A stretch of DNA of 64,000 nt, taken from contig BSBM01000442.1 in the NCBI GenBank assembly GCA_027924585.1, positions 4,278,001 to 4,342,000 on the forward strand, read 5' to 3'. Source of the stretch: Larix kaempferi. Lineage: Eukaryota; Streptophyta; Pinopsida; Pinales; Pinaceae. Below, in pieces: positions 32,452 through 44,836 of the stretch; position 1 is the first letter of the stretch, and each line of letters begins with the position of its first letter. The translations under genes and the position numbers were made by a program. The notes under the pieces are model-generated. The model did not search any database. It was not told the DNA's origin and saw only the letters and a list, made by a program, of their open reading frames with translations.

Positions 32452-35400
32452 TCATCTCTAAAGACACCAAAGGAGAATTTTGATTCCCTGACCAAGATAT
32501 TCAAAGGGAAGAACATAAATCTGAAGATGAACTTGAGGAATCAATTGAAGAATGTCAAGATCCAGAATGCAGAGACTATGTAGTCTTATTTCTCAAGGGT
32601 CTCCCAGATAAAAGAACAACTTGAAGCTGTGGGAGTTGATATAGAAAATGGAGAAGTGGTAATGACCACTCTTAATGGCCTTCCTAGGTCATGGGATTCC
32701 TTCATCCAAGGAATTTGTGCTAGGAAGAAACTTATCACATTCAGTAGACTGTGGGAAGAATGCTCACAGGAAGAAGCTTGGATTATAGATCGAGAAGAGA
32801 AAATGGGGAATGAAGATCAAGCTCTCACAACAAACACCAGGAAAGATAATATCAAAAGGGAGCACTCTCATCACATAAAAGGTAAACACTATCACCAAAG
32901 ACAGAAGGAAAGCTCTGGAAGATCTATGAAAGATCTCTCTCATATTCGGTGCTATACTTGTGATGAAAGGGGACACATTTCCAGAAATTGTCCCAGGAAC
33001 AAAAGGAAGAACAACAAGAAAAGACATCATGATTATGCTACTGAGGATGATGAACCTCCTAGGAAGAGAGCTAGAGAAGATAATGAAGATTCTTCAAGTG
33101 ATGAAGAATATGTTTTGATTTCTTCTCTCACTGGAACCATTACTCATGGAAGTAATGATTGGCTTATAGATAGTGGGTCTTCTAAACACATGACAGGATT
33201 CAAGGAATCCTTTATGAACCAATCTGAACATGATTCACCCCACAAGGTGAAACTTGGGGATGAATACCAGTATCCAATAAAATGGAGTGGTGAAGCCTCC
33301 TATAAACTAGACTTTGGAAAGTCTATGAAGATGAAAGATGTACTATATGTTCTAGGTCTCAAGAAGAATCTACTCTCCATATCTGCATTGGATGCAAAAG
33401 GCATGAGGGTTGCATTTGTAGATGGCCAAGTCCTAATGTGGCCAAAAGGTAAGACTATAGATGATGGAGTGGTGATTGGAGAGAAAGAGGGAGGATTATA
33501 CAAATTGAAGGGCCAACCAAAACAAGCCATGGTCCATGATTCAGTAGAGCCAAGTGAACTTTGGCATAGAAGGCTTGCACACATGCACTATAGGGAATTA
33601 CCAATTGCAAAAAAAGTTGTAGAAGGTCTTCCTGAAATCCAGACAAATCATGAAGGAATTTGCAAAGGTTGTGCAAAGGGAAAGAATACAAACAAGACAT
33701 TTCCAAGCAGTGAAAGCAAGGCAAAAAGAATCTTGGAAATCATCCACTCGGATGTATGCGGTCCGATGTCATCCAGTTCTATGAGTGGGTATGTATACTA
33801 TGTTTCCTTCATTGATGATTTCTCTAGGAAGACTTGGGTTTACTTCTTGAAGAACAAAGATGAAGTGTTTGACAAATTCAAGGAATTCAAAGCCTTGATA
33901 GAAAACCAAACTGATATGAAGATCAAGATCTTCAGATCCGACAATGGTAGAGAATTTACTTCAGGAGACTTCAAGAAGCTATGCAGTGATTCAGGGATTA
34001 AGAGGGAGTTGAATACTCCTTACAATCCACAATAGAATGGGGTTGTCGAAAGAAAGAATAGAACAATCATGGAAGCAATTAGGGAAATGATCCATGACCA
34101 AGATATACCTATGCACTTATGGGCTGAAGCAGCAAGGACAGTTGCATATGTGCAGAACATAACACCTCATAATATACTTGAAAACAAAACACCAGAAGAA
34201 GTGTTCATTGGTAAGAAACTAGAAGTTATCCATCTCAGAATATTTGGTTGTCCAGTATACACTCACATCCCAAAAGAAAAGAGGACAAAGCTAGATCCTT
34301 CAGGAGAGAAGGGCATATTCATGGGTTACAGTGAAAGCTCGAAGGCTTATAGAATCTACTTCCCAGGATTCAAGAAGATTGATATTAGTAGGGATGTAAC
34401 ATTTGATGAAAGCTCAGCATACATCAAATCAAGGAAAACACCAATTGAAGATAACGAAGAACCCAAAATATCTAGAACTCAAGACACCACCATGAATGAA
34501 GCAGTTCCTAAAGAAGATCGTGAAATAGAAGATCCACAACAACCTATAGATCCACCTCGTGAGAAGGAATCTCACAAGAGGAAACCAACATGGGATAGAG
34601 AGCTCATTCAAGATGCAGAAAGGTTTGGAATTCCAAAAGAGGAACTTAAAGAAAGGAAAAGGACAAGATCACATACCAGCTATGTTGCCTTACTTTGTGA
34701 CATAATGAACAAAGAACCTTCCAGTTATGAAGAAGCAGTAGAAAAGAAAGAATGGAAGGATGCCATGGTCGAGGAATACCAGTTGATCATGAAGAATGAT
34801 GTTTGGGATGTGGTCCCAAGACCAGATGGGAAGTCTGTGGTGACTTCCAAGTGGATCTATAAGATCAAGCATGCTGCAGATGGAAGCATAGAAAAATATA
34901 AGGCAATATTTGTAGCTCGTGGCTTCTCCCAGAAAGAAGGGATTGATTATGAAGAAACCTTTGCTCCTGTGGCGAGATACACTTCCATTAGATCAGTACT
35001 TGCTCTGGCTGCAGTGATGAAATGGAAGGTACACTAGATGGATGTCAAGACTGCGTTCTTGAATGGTGTGGTTGAAGAGGAAGTGTATGTGGAGCATCCA
35101 CTCGGGTTTGAGACACATGACAAAGGGACTCATGTGTGCAAACTAAAGAAAGCCTTGTATGGTTTGAAACAGGAACCCAAGACTTGGTATGGCAGGATAG
35201 ATGGCTTCCTATCCAGTTTGGGCTTTACTAAGAGTAAAGCAGATTCCAACCTTTATTACAAGGTTGAGGAAGGAAATATAGTAATATTACTTTTGTATGT
35301 GGATGACCTTTTTTTGACAGGTGAGGATGGATTGATTGCCGATATGAAGAGGAAGCTGGCTACCGCGTTTGAGATGAAGGACTTGGGTATGGTGCACTAC

Positions 35401-36257
35401 TTTCTTGGTATGGAGGTGTGGCAGAGTGCAGATGGAATCTTCCTTGGACAAGGGAAGTATGTAGTAGAGATCCTGAAGAGGTTCGAAATGATGGACTGCA
35501 AGGCTATGGCCACACCTATGGCATCAAACCTGAAGCTTCTGTGTGATGCTTCTTCTGAGCCAGTTGATGCTACGATGTATCGTCAGATGTTTGGGTCCTT
35601 GATGTACCTGACGAATACGAGACTAGATATTTGCTTTGCGGTGAACACCTTGAGCCAGTACTTGACAAATCCGAGACATGTTCACTTGATAGCTGCAAAG
35701 CATATTCTGAGGTACCTGAAGGGTACAGTTGAATATGGGCTCAAGTATGAGGCGAATCAAAAGTTTAACCTAGAGGGTTATGTTGATTCGGATTGGGAAG
35801 GTAGTGCCATTGATCGGAAGAGCACTTCGGGGTGCTGCTTCAGTATGGGATCAGGTGTGATCTCTTGGTTTAGCAGGAAGTAGTCCTATGTGGCACTTAG
35901 TACAGCCAAAGCAGAGTATGTTGCAGCTTGTTCGGCTAGTTGTGAGGTAGTATGGCTTAGGAAGATACTATCTAATTTGTTTGATCTCCAGCTGAGTGCT
36001 ACTTGCATATATTGCAACAACCAGAGTTGTGTGAAGTTGTCTGAGAACCCAGTGTTCCATGACAAGTCGAAGCACATTGAGATCAAGTATCACTATATTA
36101 GGGATATGGTATAGAGAGGAGCAGTGAAGGTCTTGTATGTTGCAACGGATGAGCAGATAGTCGATGTGTTGACCAAGCCGCTGGCTAGAGTGAAGTTTGA
36201 ATACTTTAGAGGGGGAATTGGTGTACTTCAGATCAAGATGTCTTCCAAGGGGAAGTG
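32452..36257 (+). pseudogene. C2 gag-pol polyprotein (copia), closed only by TAG stops
   Basis: In one frame from 32452: Gag core (NGLPRSWDSFIQGICARKK near 32680), CCHC knuckle CYTCDERGHISRNC at about 32950, protease WLIDSGSSKHMTG near 33160, GAG-pre-integrase ELWHRRLAHMHYREL near 33560, integrase core (HSDVCGP, SFIDDFSRKTWVYFL, FRSDNGREF, then VVERKNRTIMEA), reverse transcriptase (VARGFSQKEGIDYEETFAPV, MDVKTAFLNG, LLYVDDLFLTGE near 35290), and RNase H (GYVDSDWEGS, STAKAEYVAA, CNNQSCVKLSENPVF). It ends near LTKPLARVKFEYFRGGIG. Stops are only at 32581, 34033, 35035, 35881 and 36112, all TAG at family Gln positions. Length and order are those of a full copia polyprotein. Confidence 0.95.
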
Positions 36258-36296
36258 ATGAGTCCGGAGACACAGATGCACATGAGCCATTCCGAC

Positions 36297-36665
36297 ATGG
36301 TTGAAGTTTGTCTTACCATGGTCGTTGATGTAGGGGCTGGAGCCATTTCGACATGGTTGAAGTTTGTCTTACCATGGTCGTTGATGTAAGGGTTGGGCCA
36401 TTCAAGCATGGTTGAGGTGTTTCTTCCCATGGCTGCGATATAAGTGATGGGCCATTTGAGCATGGTTGAGGTGTGTCTTCCCATGGCTGAGATATAAGTG
36501 TTGTGCCATTCCTGGAATGGTTGAGGTGTGTCTTCCCATGGCTATGGATTAAAGTGCGGTGCCATTCTTGCATGGTTGAGGTGTGTCTTCCCATGGCGTA
36601 GATATAAGGGTTGAGCTTTTCACGGATGGTTGAGGTGTGTCTTCCCATGCTGGTAAGTGTAAGTG
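36297..36665 (+). repeat. C2 3' tandem repeat, ~58-bp unit
   Basis: About seven copies of a unit carry CATGGTTGAGGTGTGTCTTC and CCATGG, with a variable spacer. It lies between the end of pol and the C3 insertion. The minus-strand ORFs across it (36233-36702) are repeat artefacts. Confidence 0.85.
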
Positions 36666-36733
36666 ATGTGTGATGTGCATATGGGTTGTGCTCTGTGGAC
36701 AATGAGATTATCTGAACACGATGAGGTGACAGT

Positions 36734-37340
36734 TGTTAAGATTCAATATGCTAAGACAGAAAATAGCAGCATCACATTTCATTTCACAATAATAGCATAT
36801 ACAGGATCACTGAAGAAACAACAAGCACAACATAAACACAAGAGACATAGATTTATCTTGGGAAACCCTCATGGGGTAGAAAACCCAGCAAAGCTTCCTC
36901 AATATAGATGACCAGCAATATACAAAGATGCAAACCAAAGACATGATCTCCTCCTCCACCATAGCAGACCTCTCCTCCACAAGTGCGCTACTCTCAAGTG
37001 AGTGAGTGTGTGTGTTAAATGAGGAATACACCTCCTCCATTTATACACTACTCTGACTTGTCTTTTACACAAGTCATGTAGGCTCGTATTTAACCAATGG
37101 GTTAAATACCCCACTACAACTGACTGGGCCAACCCCTCTAGGGTGGTCTAATAACCCTTTGACCCACATAACACATACAGGGCCGACCCCCACTAGGGAA
37201 GTCTAATAACCCAAGTTACCACATTCCGACGGAGGAATAAACATCTCCGGATATACAATAAGATCTTCAAGGAGGGATGAAACATCTCCAGAATAATAAA
37301 GTACAAATATAATATTCTTTGAAGTTACAATATTTCAACA
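36734..37340 (-). repeat. C3 3' LTR
   Basis: It starts tgttaagattc and ends ttcaaca in plus view, with purine tract CGTTAAGGGGGAG (minus strand, 37341-37353) beside it. Confidence 0.92.
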
Positions 37341-37589
37341 CTCCCCCTTAACGAGAAGGATATTATAACAGCATCTACATGAGCAAGGAGTCATCAACAT
37401 CATACGTGATACATCTATAAATCATTGGAATCTTTCTCAACATCATCAGTAACTCAAGTTGTTACTGGAACATCTTCAATATTGGAACATCAACATCTTT
37501 AGTACTGAGTCTTTATCTTCTGCAGCACTCGAACAACTACAACAACATCAACATCTGGATCCTCACGATCATCAGCATCGTCATCATAC

Positions 37590-37925
37590 GATCATCAGCA
37601 TCAGGATCATCTCGATCTACAACATCTGGATCATCTCGATCTACAGCATCTGGATCATCACGATCTATAGCATCTGGATCATCTCGATCTACAGCATCTG
37701 GATCATCTCGATCTGCAGCATTTGGATCATCACGATCTACAGCATTTGGATCATCTCGATCTACAGCATCTGGATCATCTGTATTAGTATCCACACTAAT
37801 ACATCTATCATCAAAAGCATGTATTCTCACTTAATACATCTATCATCAAAAGCATGTATTCTCACTAATACATCTATCATCAAAAGCATGTATTCTCACT
37901 AATACATCTATCATCAAAACATAGC
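37590..37925. repeat. C3 tandem repeats, 24-bp and ~34-bp units
   Basis: Positions 37600-37785 hold about eight copies of the 24-bp unit CATCTGGATCATCTCGATCT with ACAG. Positions 37795-37920 hold four copies of a 34-bp unit containing CATCTATCATCAAAAGCATG. The 24-bp unit reads as DPDAVDRD repeats on the minus strand by chance of its length. Confidence 0.88.
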
Positions 37926-37949
37926 AGCATACCCTGCAACACACACGAT

Positions 37950-39260
37950 CATATTACAGGACGATCAATCCCGCTCTCTTTAGGACATAGGTCCATGGAT
38001 GATACAATCCAGATCAAGTTCCAGGATGATCAATCCTTATCACTTTAAGACAAGTCTCATGTCTAGGGACGATGCAATCCCATCACGTACATTTTGAACC
38101 CAGTTCATGGACGATGCAGTCCTCACACGTACCTTTATGACAAGTCTCATGTCTAGGGATGATGCAATCCCATCACGTACATTTTGAACCCAGTTCATGG
38201 ATGATGCAGTCCTCACACGTACCTTTAAGACAAGTCTCATGTCTAGGGATGATGCAATCCCGATCAAGTTCCAGGATGATCAATCCTTATCACTTTAAGA
38301 CAAGTCTCGTGTCTAGGGACGATGCAATCCCATCACGTACATTTTGAACCCAGTTCATGGACGATGCAGTCCTCACACGTACCTTTAAGACAAGTCTCAT
38401 GTCTAGGGATGATGCAATCCCATCACGTACATTTTGAACTGAGGTCCAGGGACAATGTAGTCCTATCTTCAATTCTCGGAGACATCAGTCTATGGATCAA
38501 TTATGGGACCTAAGTCCGAGGAAGATACAATCCCCTACCTGTTCATTCAGGACTTCATTATCGGAGACCCAGTCTACGGCTCAATTCTGGGACCAGAGTC
38601 CAGGGACAATAGAATCCCCCACCTATTCATTCAGGACTTTATTTTCGGAGACATCATGTCTACGACTCTCTTTTAGAACATGTGTTCAAGGATGATACAA
38701 TCCCTCTTCTTTCTCAGAGACACTTGTCTACGACTCCTTTTAGGACTGAAGTCTAGGGATGATCCAATCCCCTCATGTCCACCAAGGACTTCATTCTCGA
38801 AGACATATGTCTACGGCTCTCTTTAGGACTGAAGTCCAGGGATGATCCAATCCCCTCATGTCCACCAAGGACTTCATTCTCGAAGACATACGTCTACGGC
38901 TCTCTTTAGGACTGAAGTCCAGGGATGATCCAATCCCCTCATGTCCACCAAGGACTTCATTCTCGAAGACATACGTCTACGGCTCTCTTTAGGACTGAAG
39001 TCTAGGGATGATCCAATCCCCTCATGTCCACCAAGGACTTCATTCTCGAATACATACGTCTATGGCTCTCGTTAGGACTGAAGTCCAGGGATGATCCAAT
39101 CCCCTCATGTCCACCAAGGTCTTCATTCTCGAAGACATACGTCTACGGCTCTCTTTAGGACTGAAGTCCAGGAATGATCCAATCCCGCTTCTTTCTTGGA
39201 GACACCTGTCTATGGTTCCTTTTAGAACATGTGTTCAAGGGTGATGCAATACCCTTGTCA
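37950..39260. repeat. C3 tandem repeats with GATGAT-CAATCC core
   Basis: Positions 38030-38440 hold four to five copies of a unit near 88 bp (GACGATGCAATCCCATCACG, then TTCATGGACGATGCAGTCC). Positions 38735-39180 hold six copies of a unit near 83 bp (GGACTGAAGTCCAGGGATGA, then TCCAATCCCCTCATGTCCAC). A more irregular zone lies between them. The core GATGATNCAATCC is shared with the C1 arrays although unit lengths differ. Confidence 0.87.
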
Positions 39261-39399
39261 CCTTAGACCTTGTCTAAGGACCATTCACCAACCTCTCTGT
39301 CGGCATCATCAATATAGGTATCCACATCATCAACCTCACTGTCGATGCGGGCAATCTCATCATAAGTGATCACATTGCTCCCCCTTTTGAGGAGGGTCC

Positions 39400-40400
39400 T
39401 TCTGAACTATTTTAAGTTTGTCTCGGAAAACTTTACTTGAGGTAGAGGTTTGGTTAGTACATCGGATCGGTATAAGTTTGATTAGTACATTGTCAACTTG
39501 TTACAAATTTGAACTTTAATTCTTTTCTGCACCATATCTTGTATATAGAAATGTCAGATCTCTATGTGCTTTGACTTATCATGGAATACTGGATTCTCTG
39601 CCATTTTGGTACAACTCTGTTTGTCACATAGGATCACAGTTGGGTCCATTTTTATGTCAAACAATTCTGAAGCCATACCGCTTCATAACTTAGCAGAGCA
39701 AGCAGCCATATATTCTGCTTGTGCTAAGAGCCACATTAGATTGTTTCCTGCTAAACCACGAGATCATGGCTGATCCCAGACAATAACATCCTCTCGATGT
39801 GCTCTTCCCGTCTAATACACTTCCTTCCCAACTAACATCTGTGTAGCCATCTAAAGTCATGATCTCCATAGATCAAAGTCTATTGTATCCTTTAGGTACC
39901 ACATCACATGATTTGCAACTTATCAGCTGAACACATCTAGTTTCCACTAGATACTGACTCAAGGTGTTCACAGCAAAGCATATATTTGACCTAGTATTCG
40001 TTAGATACATCAATGACCCAATAATTTTTCTGTACAGAGTTATATCCACTAACTTTGATGAGTCATCTGCTAACAGCTTCAAGTTGGAATCCATGAGAGT
40101 GGCCATTCCAACACATCAATTCTTCTCAAGATTTCTCAGCATACTTTCCCTAGTTGAGAAAGATTCCGTACGAGCCTTGCCATACTTCTAGACCTAGGAA
40201 GTAATGCATCAATCTGAGATCTTTCATTTTCATTTCTGCAGCCATCTTCTTCTTTCTTTTTATGATCTATTTCTCATTCCCTATCAGAAAGATATCATCT
40301 ACATACAATAATAGTATGATCCATAACCTTAAGGTAAAGGTTAGGAACAACTTTACTTTTGGTAAAGCCCAAGCTTATCAAGAAACTGTCAATTCTCCCT
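39400..40400 (-). pseudogene. C3 reverse transcriptase / RNase H remnant
   Basis: Minus-strand pieces of copia polymerase occur: GFTKSKVVPNLYLKVMD near 40370, MATLMDSNLKLLADDSSKL at 40106, then GSLMYLTNTRSNICFAVNTL, and at 39600-39560 the block ending in HDKSKHIEI. Many frameshifts and short deletions break it, more than in C1. The YVDD box is not intact. Confidence 0.82.
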
Positions 40401-43008
40401 TTGTGACTGAACATCATTCACAATTTCACACTCTGTATTGAATGATCTTCTGCATATTTATTTGTGCCATCTCTCGTTAGATGGGTCTACTGATATGAGC
40501 CTCAATATCATTCGAACTCTGTGGTGAGTTCCTTCTTGCATCCATGTCATCTGTGTATAGAAACATATTCAACCTTGTAGCAAAGGTTGAGATCCACATC
40601 ACCCATGGTGATCATTAAGCTCATCAGTTGATTATCGATCCTGGGTACCCATACAGAACCTGATTCACACTTCTTCTTTAATTACACCATTAAGAGAATG
40701 GTCTTATCTATCCACTTGGAGAAAACATCTTGTCATGATTCTTTTCCTCTTTCTAAGAGAATCTTCTAGCCATGAGCCTTCTATATTTTGTTTGATTTGT
40801 AAATCTTCTTGTTGAACATCCATCACTTGTTCGGTGTTCATCATTCTTCATGATATTTCCTACATATCAAAATTAAGTACATGATTAGTAATACTTCATA
40901 ATCATGAAATCATGTTGACATGATAACCTATTATGCATACAGATATCATTTACATAGTTATGCAACTATCTTGACCAATACTTTGGCACAACACTTTTTC
41001 ATATCCTGTATGCATATAGTGGCTATCTAGATGCCTTCCATCTCTACCAGAACATACTATCGAGAGTGTGCACAGCTCTCAGCATGTCAGCAAAGAGGTT
41101 TCATTCTAGACAAGCGACAATGGAATGTTTGTCCAACTTACCAATCATATGCATATTAGTAGTATATTGTTCAATGCTTTATGAATGTTTACACTCAGCA
41201 TGATATATTCTAGGAATACGAATATGCAAACAAGCAATATCATTTACTATTTGAAATAACAACTCAAATACTTATCTTTTATGTTTGTGTGGTTGCCTCT
41301 CGCTTGATCTTCTATATTTCTTTTGAACTTCTATTCATTTTGTACCACTGTGCATGCTCAAGTGTGCACTAGTGCCATCCTCATGATCTCATACACAAAC
41401 ATACATTCATTAGTATATTCTCAATATTATCAAAAATAGTATAATTCTAAATAATCTTGAATATGTATAGTCTTGATCATTTGTATTCAGGGTTTCAGGG
41501 AAGTCTTATTTTACTCATGCATATTCTTGTTTGATCATGGGACTCTTTTGGTTAGTTAAATCATCAATCAAGATAAGAGACATAATGTGCATAAACCCTT
41601 GATTAACTTTATGAATAAGCATAACCAATCATACCAAGTATACTTATATAAGGGATCCCAACACAAGGTAAGATTCTAACAGGACATAGGAAAACATACC
41701 TGGATTAGTATACCTGCTTAGTTATGTCTAACATATCTAATCAATATATTCTTTGTTCTCTTCAATGATTTAGAGATCCTATGTTGAACTTCCTTAAGTC
41801 ATACCTGTTGAGACTTCTTGTAGTCTTCTTATGTAAGGCCTTAGCCTCAACTCCCCCTGAAACTTGATCTGGAGCTTGATTAGGGTTTGCTAGAGAAACC
41901 CTAAAAATTCAATATTTGACTTTCACACTTCTGAATGGATGGAAGGATGTGTCTTTCTGAGCTGATCAAACTAGTATACCTCAATTTTGAAATCTCCAAA
42001 ATTTGACCCCTCAAAATTGCCTTCGAAACTTCTGGACAGGAACCCGAACTAAGGTTTGATGAAGCCCACCCTTCTGTCCAATTAAAAAGGTTTGATCCAA
42101 GGCTCTAAACTCTTATTTTTCTAAGGAGCTTCCGGCCGTGGTTACGGACTTCAAAAAATTCCAACTTTTGCTGAAGCCCTAATTTTCCATCTTTCCAATC
42201 AAAATCCCGAACTGGGGTTTGATCAAGCCCGGTCTTCTACCCAACCAAAAAATTCAATCTTGGTCTCTAAATTTTGATTTTCCTGAGTAGCATTCAGCCT
42301 TGGATTCTGATTCCAAAAATTCTAACTTTCTCTGAAACCCTAAATTCCGGAAGCCATGAATGAAGCTGCTCCAAAAATAATTCTGTTTTGACAGAAATAT
42401 GTACCTGATTGTTTCTGCTGTAATTCCAAACTTTTCACTCCACAGGGTCTGAAATTTTTTTCTGTAGTATCCTGACTTGTCATCTTTCCATCCCAACAGG
42501 TCTGACCTCAATTGGATTTTCTGAGAGAGAGTTATGCCAAGTGTCGCAATGTGACTTGTTTATGGGATAAAACAGGAGAGCAAACTTGTACGGCGTGCCA
42601 CGTGTCACTGGTTCAACTTCGGCCTCTAAACAAGTTTCCTGAGATCGTACAGTCTGTGTACTACCTGTCACTTTTTACGAAATTTCATTTGGAGCTTCCT
42701 AGCCCAAGTTATGACCTTTTTTCCAAGGTCACCTGATTTTTACTGAGATTTGGAAGAGGCAGAAACCCTAACTTGTACCGATCATAACTCACAAAGTAAA
42801 ACGAATCTGAGGGTGTCCTTTGGAAACAAGGTACCTGGGGATGTTATCTTCGACCTGTAAACTTTTCAGATCCTAAACCTTTGCAAAAATGGATTTATAG
42901 CGAAAGTTCCACGATGAATGGTTTTTTTGCTATGTAAAACCCAAACCTTCAAATTGTCACAAGTGAAGCAAGTGTCGTAAGTGCCATACATTGCCTTCCT
43001 TCAGGTTA
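40401..43008 (-). other. C3 leader and scrambled fragments
   Basis: No intact ORF. About 40400-41150 and 42470-42960 match the C1 leader, while 41160-42470 is missing in C1. The part at 41880-42340 contains several AGGGTTT-type words and resembles the reverse complement of the C2 leader near 20040-20400, so it may be copia leader sequence from a related element. Confidence 0.6.
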
Positions 43009-43020
43009 GCTCTAATACCA
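43009..43020 (-). other. C3 primer binding site
   Basis: The minus strand reads TGGTATTAGAGC directly after the LTR, one base from the canonical initiator-Met site. Confidence 0.88.
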
Positions 43021-43627
43021 TGCTAAGATTCAATATGCTAAGACAGAAAATAGTAGCATCACATTCCATTTCACAATAATAGCATATACAGGATCACTGA
43101 AGAAACAACAAGCACAGCATAAACACAAGAGACACAGATTTATCCTGGGAAACCCTCATGGGGTAGAAAACCCAGCAAAGCTTCCTCAATATAGATGACT
43201 AGCAATATAAAAAGATGCAAACCAAAGACATGATCTCCTCCTCCACCATAGCAAACCTCTCCTCCACAAGTGCGCTACTCTCAAGTGAGTGAGTGTGTGT
43301 GTTAAATGAGGAATACACCTCCTCTATTTATACACTACTCCGACTTGTCTTTTACACAAGTCATGTAGGCTCGTATTTAACCAATGGGTTAAATACCCCA
43401 CTACAACTGACTGGGCCAACCCCTCTAGGGTGTTCTAATAACCCTTTGACCCACATAACACATACAGGGCTGACCCCCACTAGGGAAGTCTAATAACCCA
43501 AGTTACCGCATTCCGACGGAGGAATAAACATCTCCAGATATACAATAAGATCTTCAAGGAGGAATGAAACATCTGCAGAATAATAAAGTACAAATATAAT
43601 ATTATTTGAAGTTACAATATCTCAACA
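43021..43627 (-). repeat. C3 5' LTR
   Basis: The partner of 36734-37340, of equal length. A TATA box appears in plus view as ctatttatac at 43324-43333. Confidence 0.92.
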
Positions 43628-44036
43628 ACAATATGGTACATAGGTCTTGCAGAGGCATGTAATTTGTGCTGGGATGCTTTTGCAGGTTTTTGCAGAGGCA
43701 GTGTAATTAGTCCTAGGAGATCTTGCAGGTTTTGCAGTGGCAGTGTAATAGGTCCTGAGGTGTACCTACTTGATGGCTTGCTCACATAGATATTGATGAT
43801 GTTCATACAACATGAAAAAGGGTGGGCTCTGTAGATGATGAAGACCTGCAGGTGGCGGGCCTACATCCAGTATGAAAAAGGAAAGGCTTTGTAGAACTTC
43901 CTATGACAAGTAGATCCAAGATTGATTGAGATAGCAATAGTAGTGATGTTGATGATGATTCGATGACAATGATTCAGAGAAGAAGACTTGTGCTAGCAGA
44001 ACTGTGTAGAGAAATACCTTCCTAGTTAAGAGGGAG
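43628..44036 (+). other. C2 3' untranslated region, last part, with polypurine tract
   Basis: About 400 bp with partial repeats of CAGTGTAATTAGTCCT-like blocks (near 43700 and 43740). It ends in AAGAGGGAG at 44028-44036 directly before the 3' LTR, the purine primer for plus-strand synthesis. Confidence 0.75.
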
Positions 44037-44607
44037 TGTTGATGTATATGTAACTTTGGAATGTATTTCACCTATGTATATTGTACTCCTATAGAGATGG
44101 TATTATTCCTCTATACGGAAGTGTCATCATTTGTATTGACAAGTGTTGTAAGTGTCGTAACTTGCTGTGATGGGTTATTAGACCACCAAGTGTGGGGTCG
44201 GCCCGGATTAATGTAACTATGGGTTATTAGACTGAATTAGACAAGTCGACCCTGTTAGTTTATTGGGCAGGACACGACAAGTATAAATAGAGATCGGGAG
44301 ATCTCTATTTGATCACTCATTACTCACTCTTACATCACTCGGAAAGTGGTGCACTAGTTGAGGAGGAGGAGTAGCTGCTAGTAGAAGACTATCTCTTGTA
44401 TTTGGTTCTATCATTGCTCTTTCTATCTCTGAGGAAGTTGTGGGGTTTTTCACCTTTATGGTTTTCCCTGGTAAAACTCTGTGTGTCCATTGTCTTATGT
44501 GATTGCTTGATATGCTTGATACATGCTTGATATGATTGATATGCTGTACATGTTATTCTCTTAGTAAAGATCCTAGAGTATGTTGAATTAATGCTCAAAA
44601 TCTAACA
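44037..44607 (+). repeat. C2 3' LTR
   Basis: 571 bp with TATA box tataaatag at 44282-44290. It is longer than the 5' LTR mainly because of a small duplication near 44505-44545 (TGATATG repeats). Confidence 0.92.
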
Positions 44608-44836
44608 TGCTTCCTCTTTAGACTCAACTGGATTCAACAAGCTATACTTAGTGTTTTACCCATTTATCAATTGTCTTAGGTTACTTATTTATGGATTACA
44701 CAATATGACATAACACAAAATACCGTGCACTTCCGGTGTTGCGCTTCATGAGAGTTGTACTTTGCGAACTCCGCTGACTTAAGCGTCTATCCAACTTACT
44801 TACGCATTCATTTAGGTTTAGAAATACTTATGCATC
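44608..44836 (-). other. G1 5' leader, second part
   Basis: 229 bp between C2 and element B. No ORF or known site is visible. The sequence belongs to the DNA into which C2 and B were inserted. It joins 19328 on one side and 55084 on the other once those elements are removed. Confidence 0.5.

Larger units (their letters stand above)
36734..43627 (-). mobile_element. C3: defective Ty1/copia element, same family as C1
   Basis: LTRs of 607 bp each lie at 36734-37340 and 43021-43627. The duplications acagt (36729-36733) and acaat (43628-43632) differ by one base. Minus-strand order is 5' LTR, primer site, 2.6-kb leader, a small reverse transcriptase/RNase H remnant, then 2 kb of tandem repeats, purine tract and 3' LTR. 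It is inserted in the 3' untranslated part of C2. Gag, protease and integrase are missing, so it depends on other elements. Confidence 0.92.
19329..44607 (+). mobile_element. C2: Ty1/copia element, nearly complete, with two nested insertions
   Basis: LTRs at 19329-19870 (542 bp) and 44037-44607 (571 bp) start TGTTGATGTATATG and end AAATCTAACA or CAAAATCTAACA. A perfect initiator-Met primer site follows the first. Inside lie a leader, gag, protease, integrase, reverse transcriptase and RNase H in copia order, a repeat-rich 3' untranslated region and a purine tract. Without the insertions C4 (11.8 kb) and C3 (6.9 kb) it is about 6.6 kb. The target duplication is cgctt/tgctt. Coding is closed by five TAG stops, with little other damage. 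Confidence 0.92.

Noticed and set aside
37459-37902. 147-codon Ile/Ser-rich ORF, and an acidic minus-strand ORF at 37537-37830
   Set aside because: Both are readings of 24-bp and 34-bp tandem repeats, so the periodic peptide follows from the unit length.
38735-39180. Regularly spaced repeats that could suggest a CRISPR array
   Set aside because: Whole 83-bp units repeat without unique spacers, inside a plant copia element.
44608-44836. Possible host gene promoter between C2 and element B
   Set aside because: The piece joins G1 leader sequence on both sides when the insertions are removed, so it is not independent DNA.
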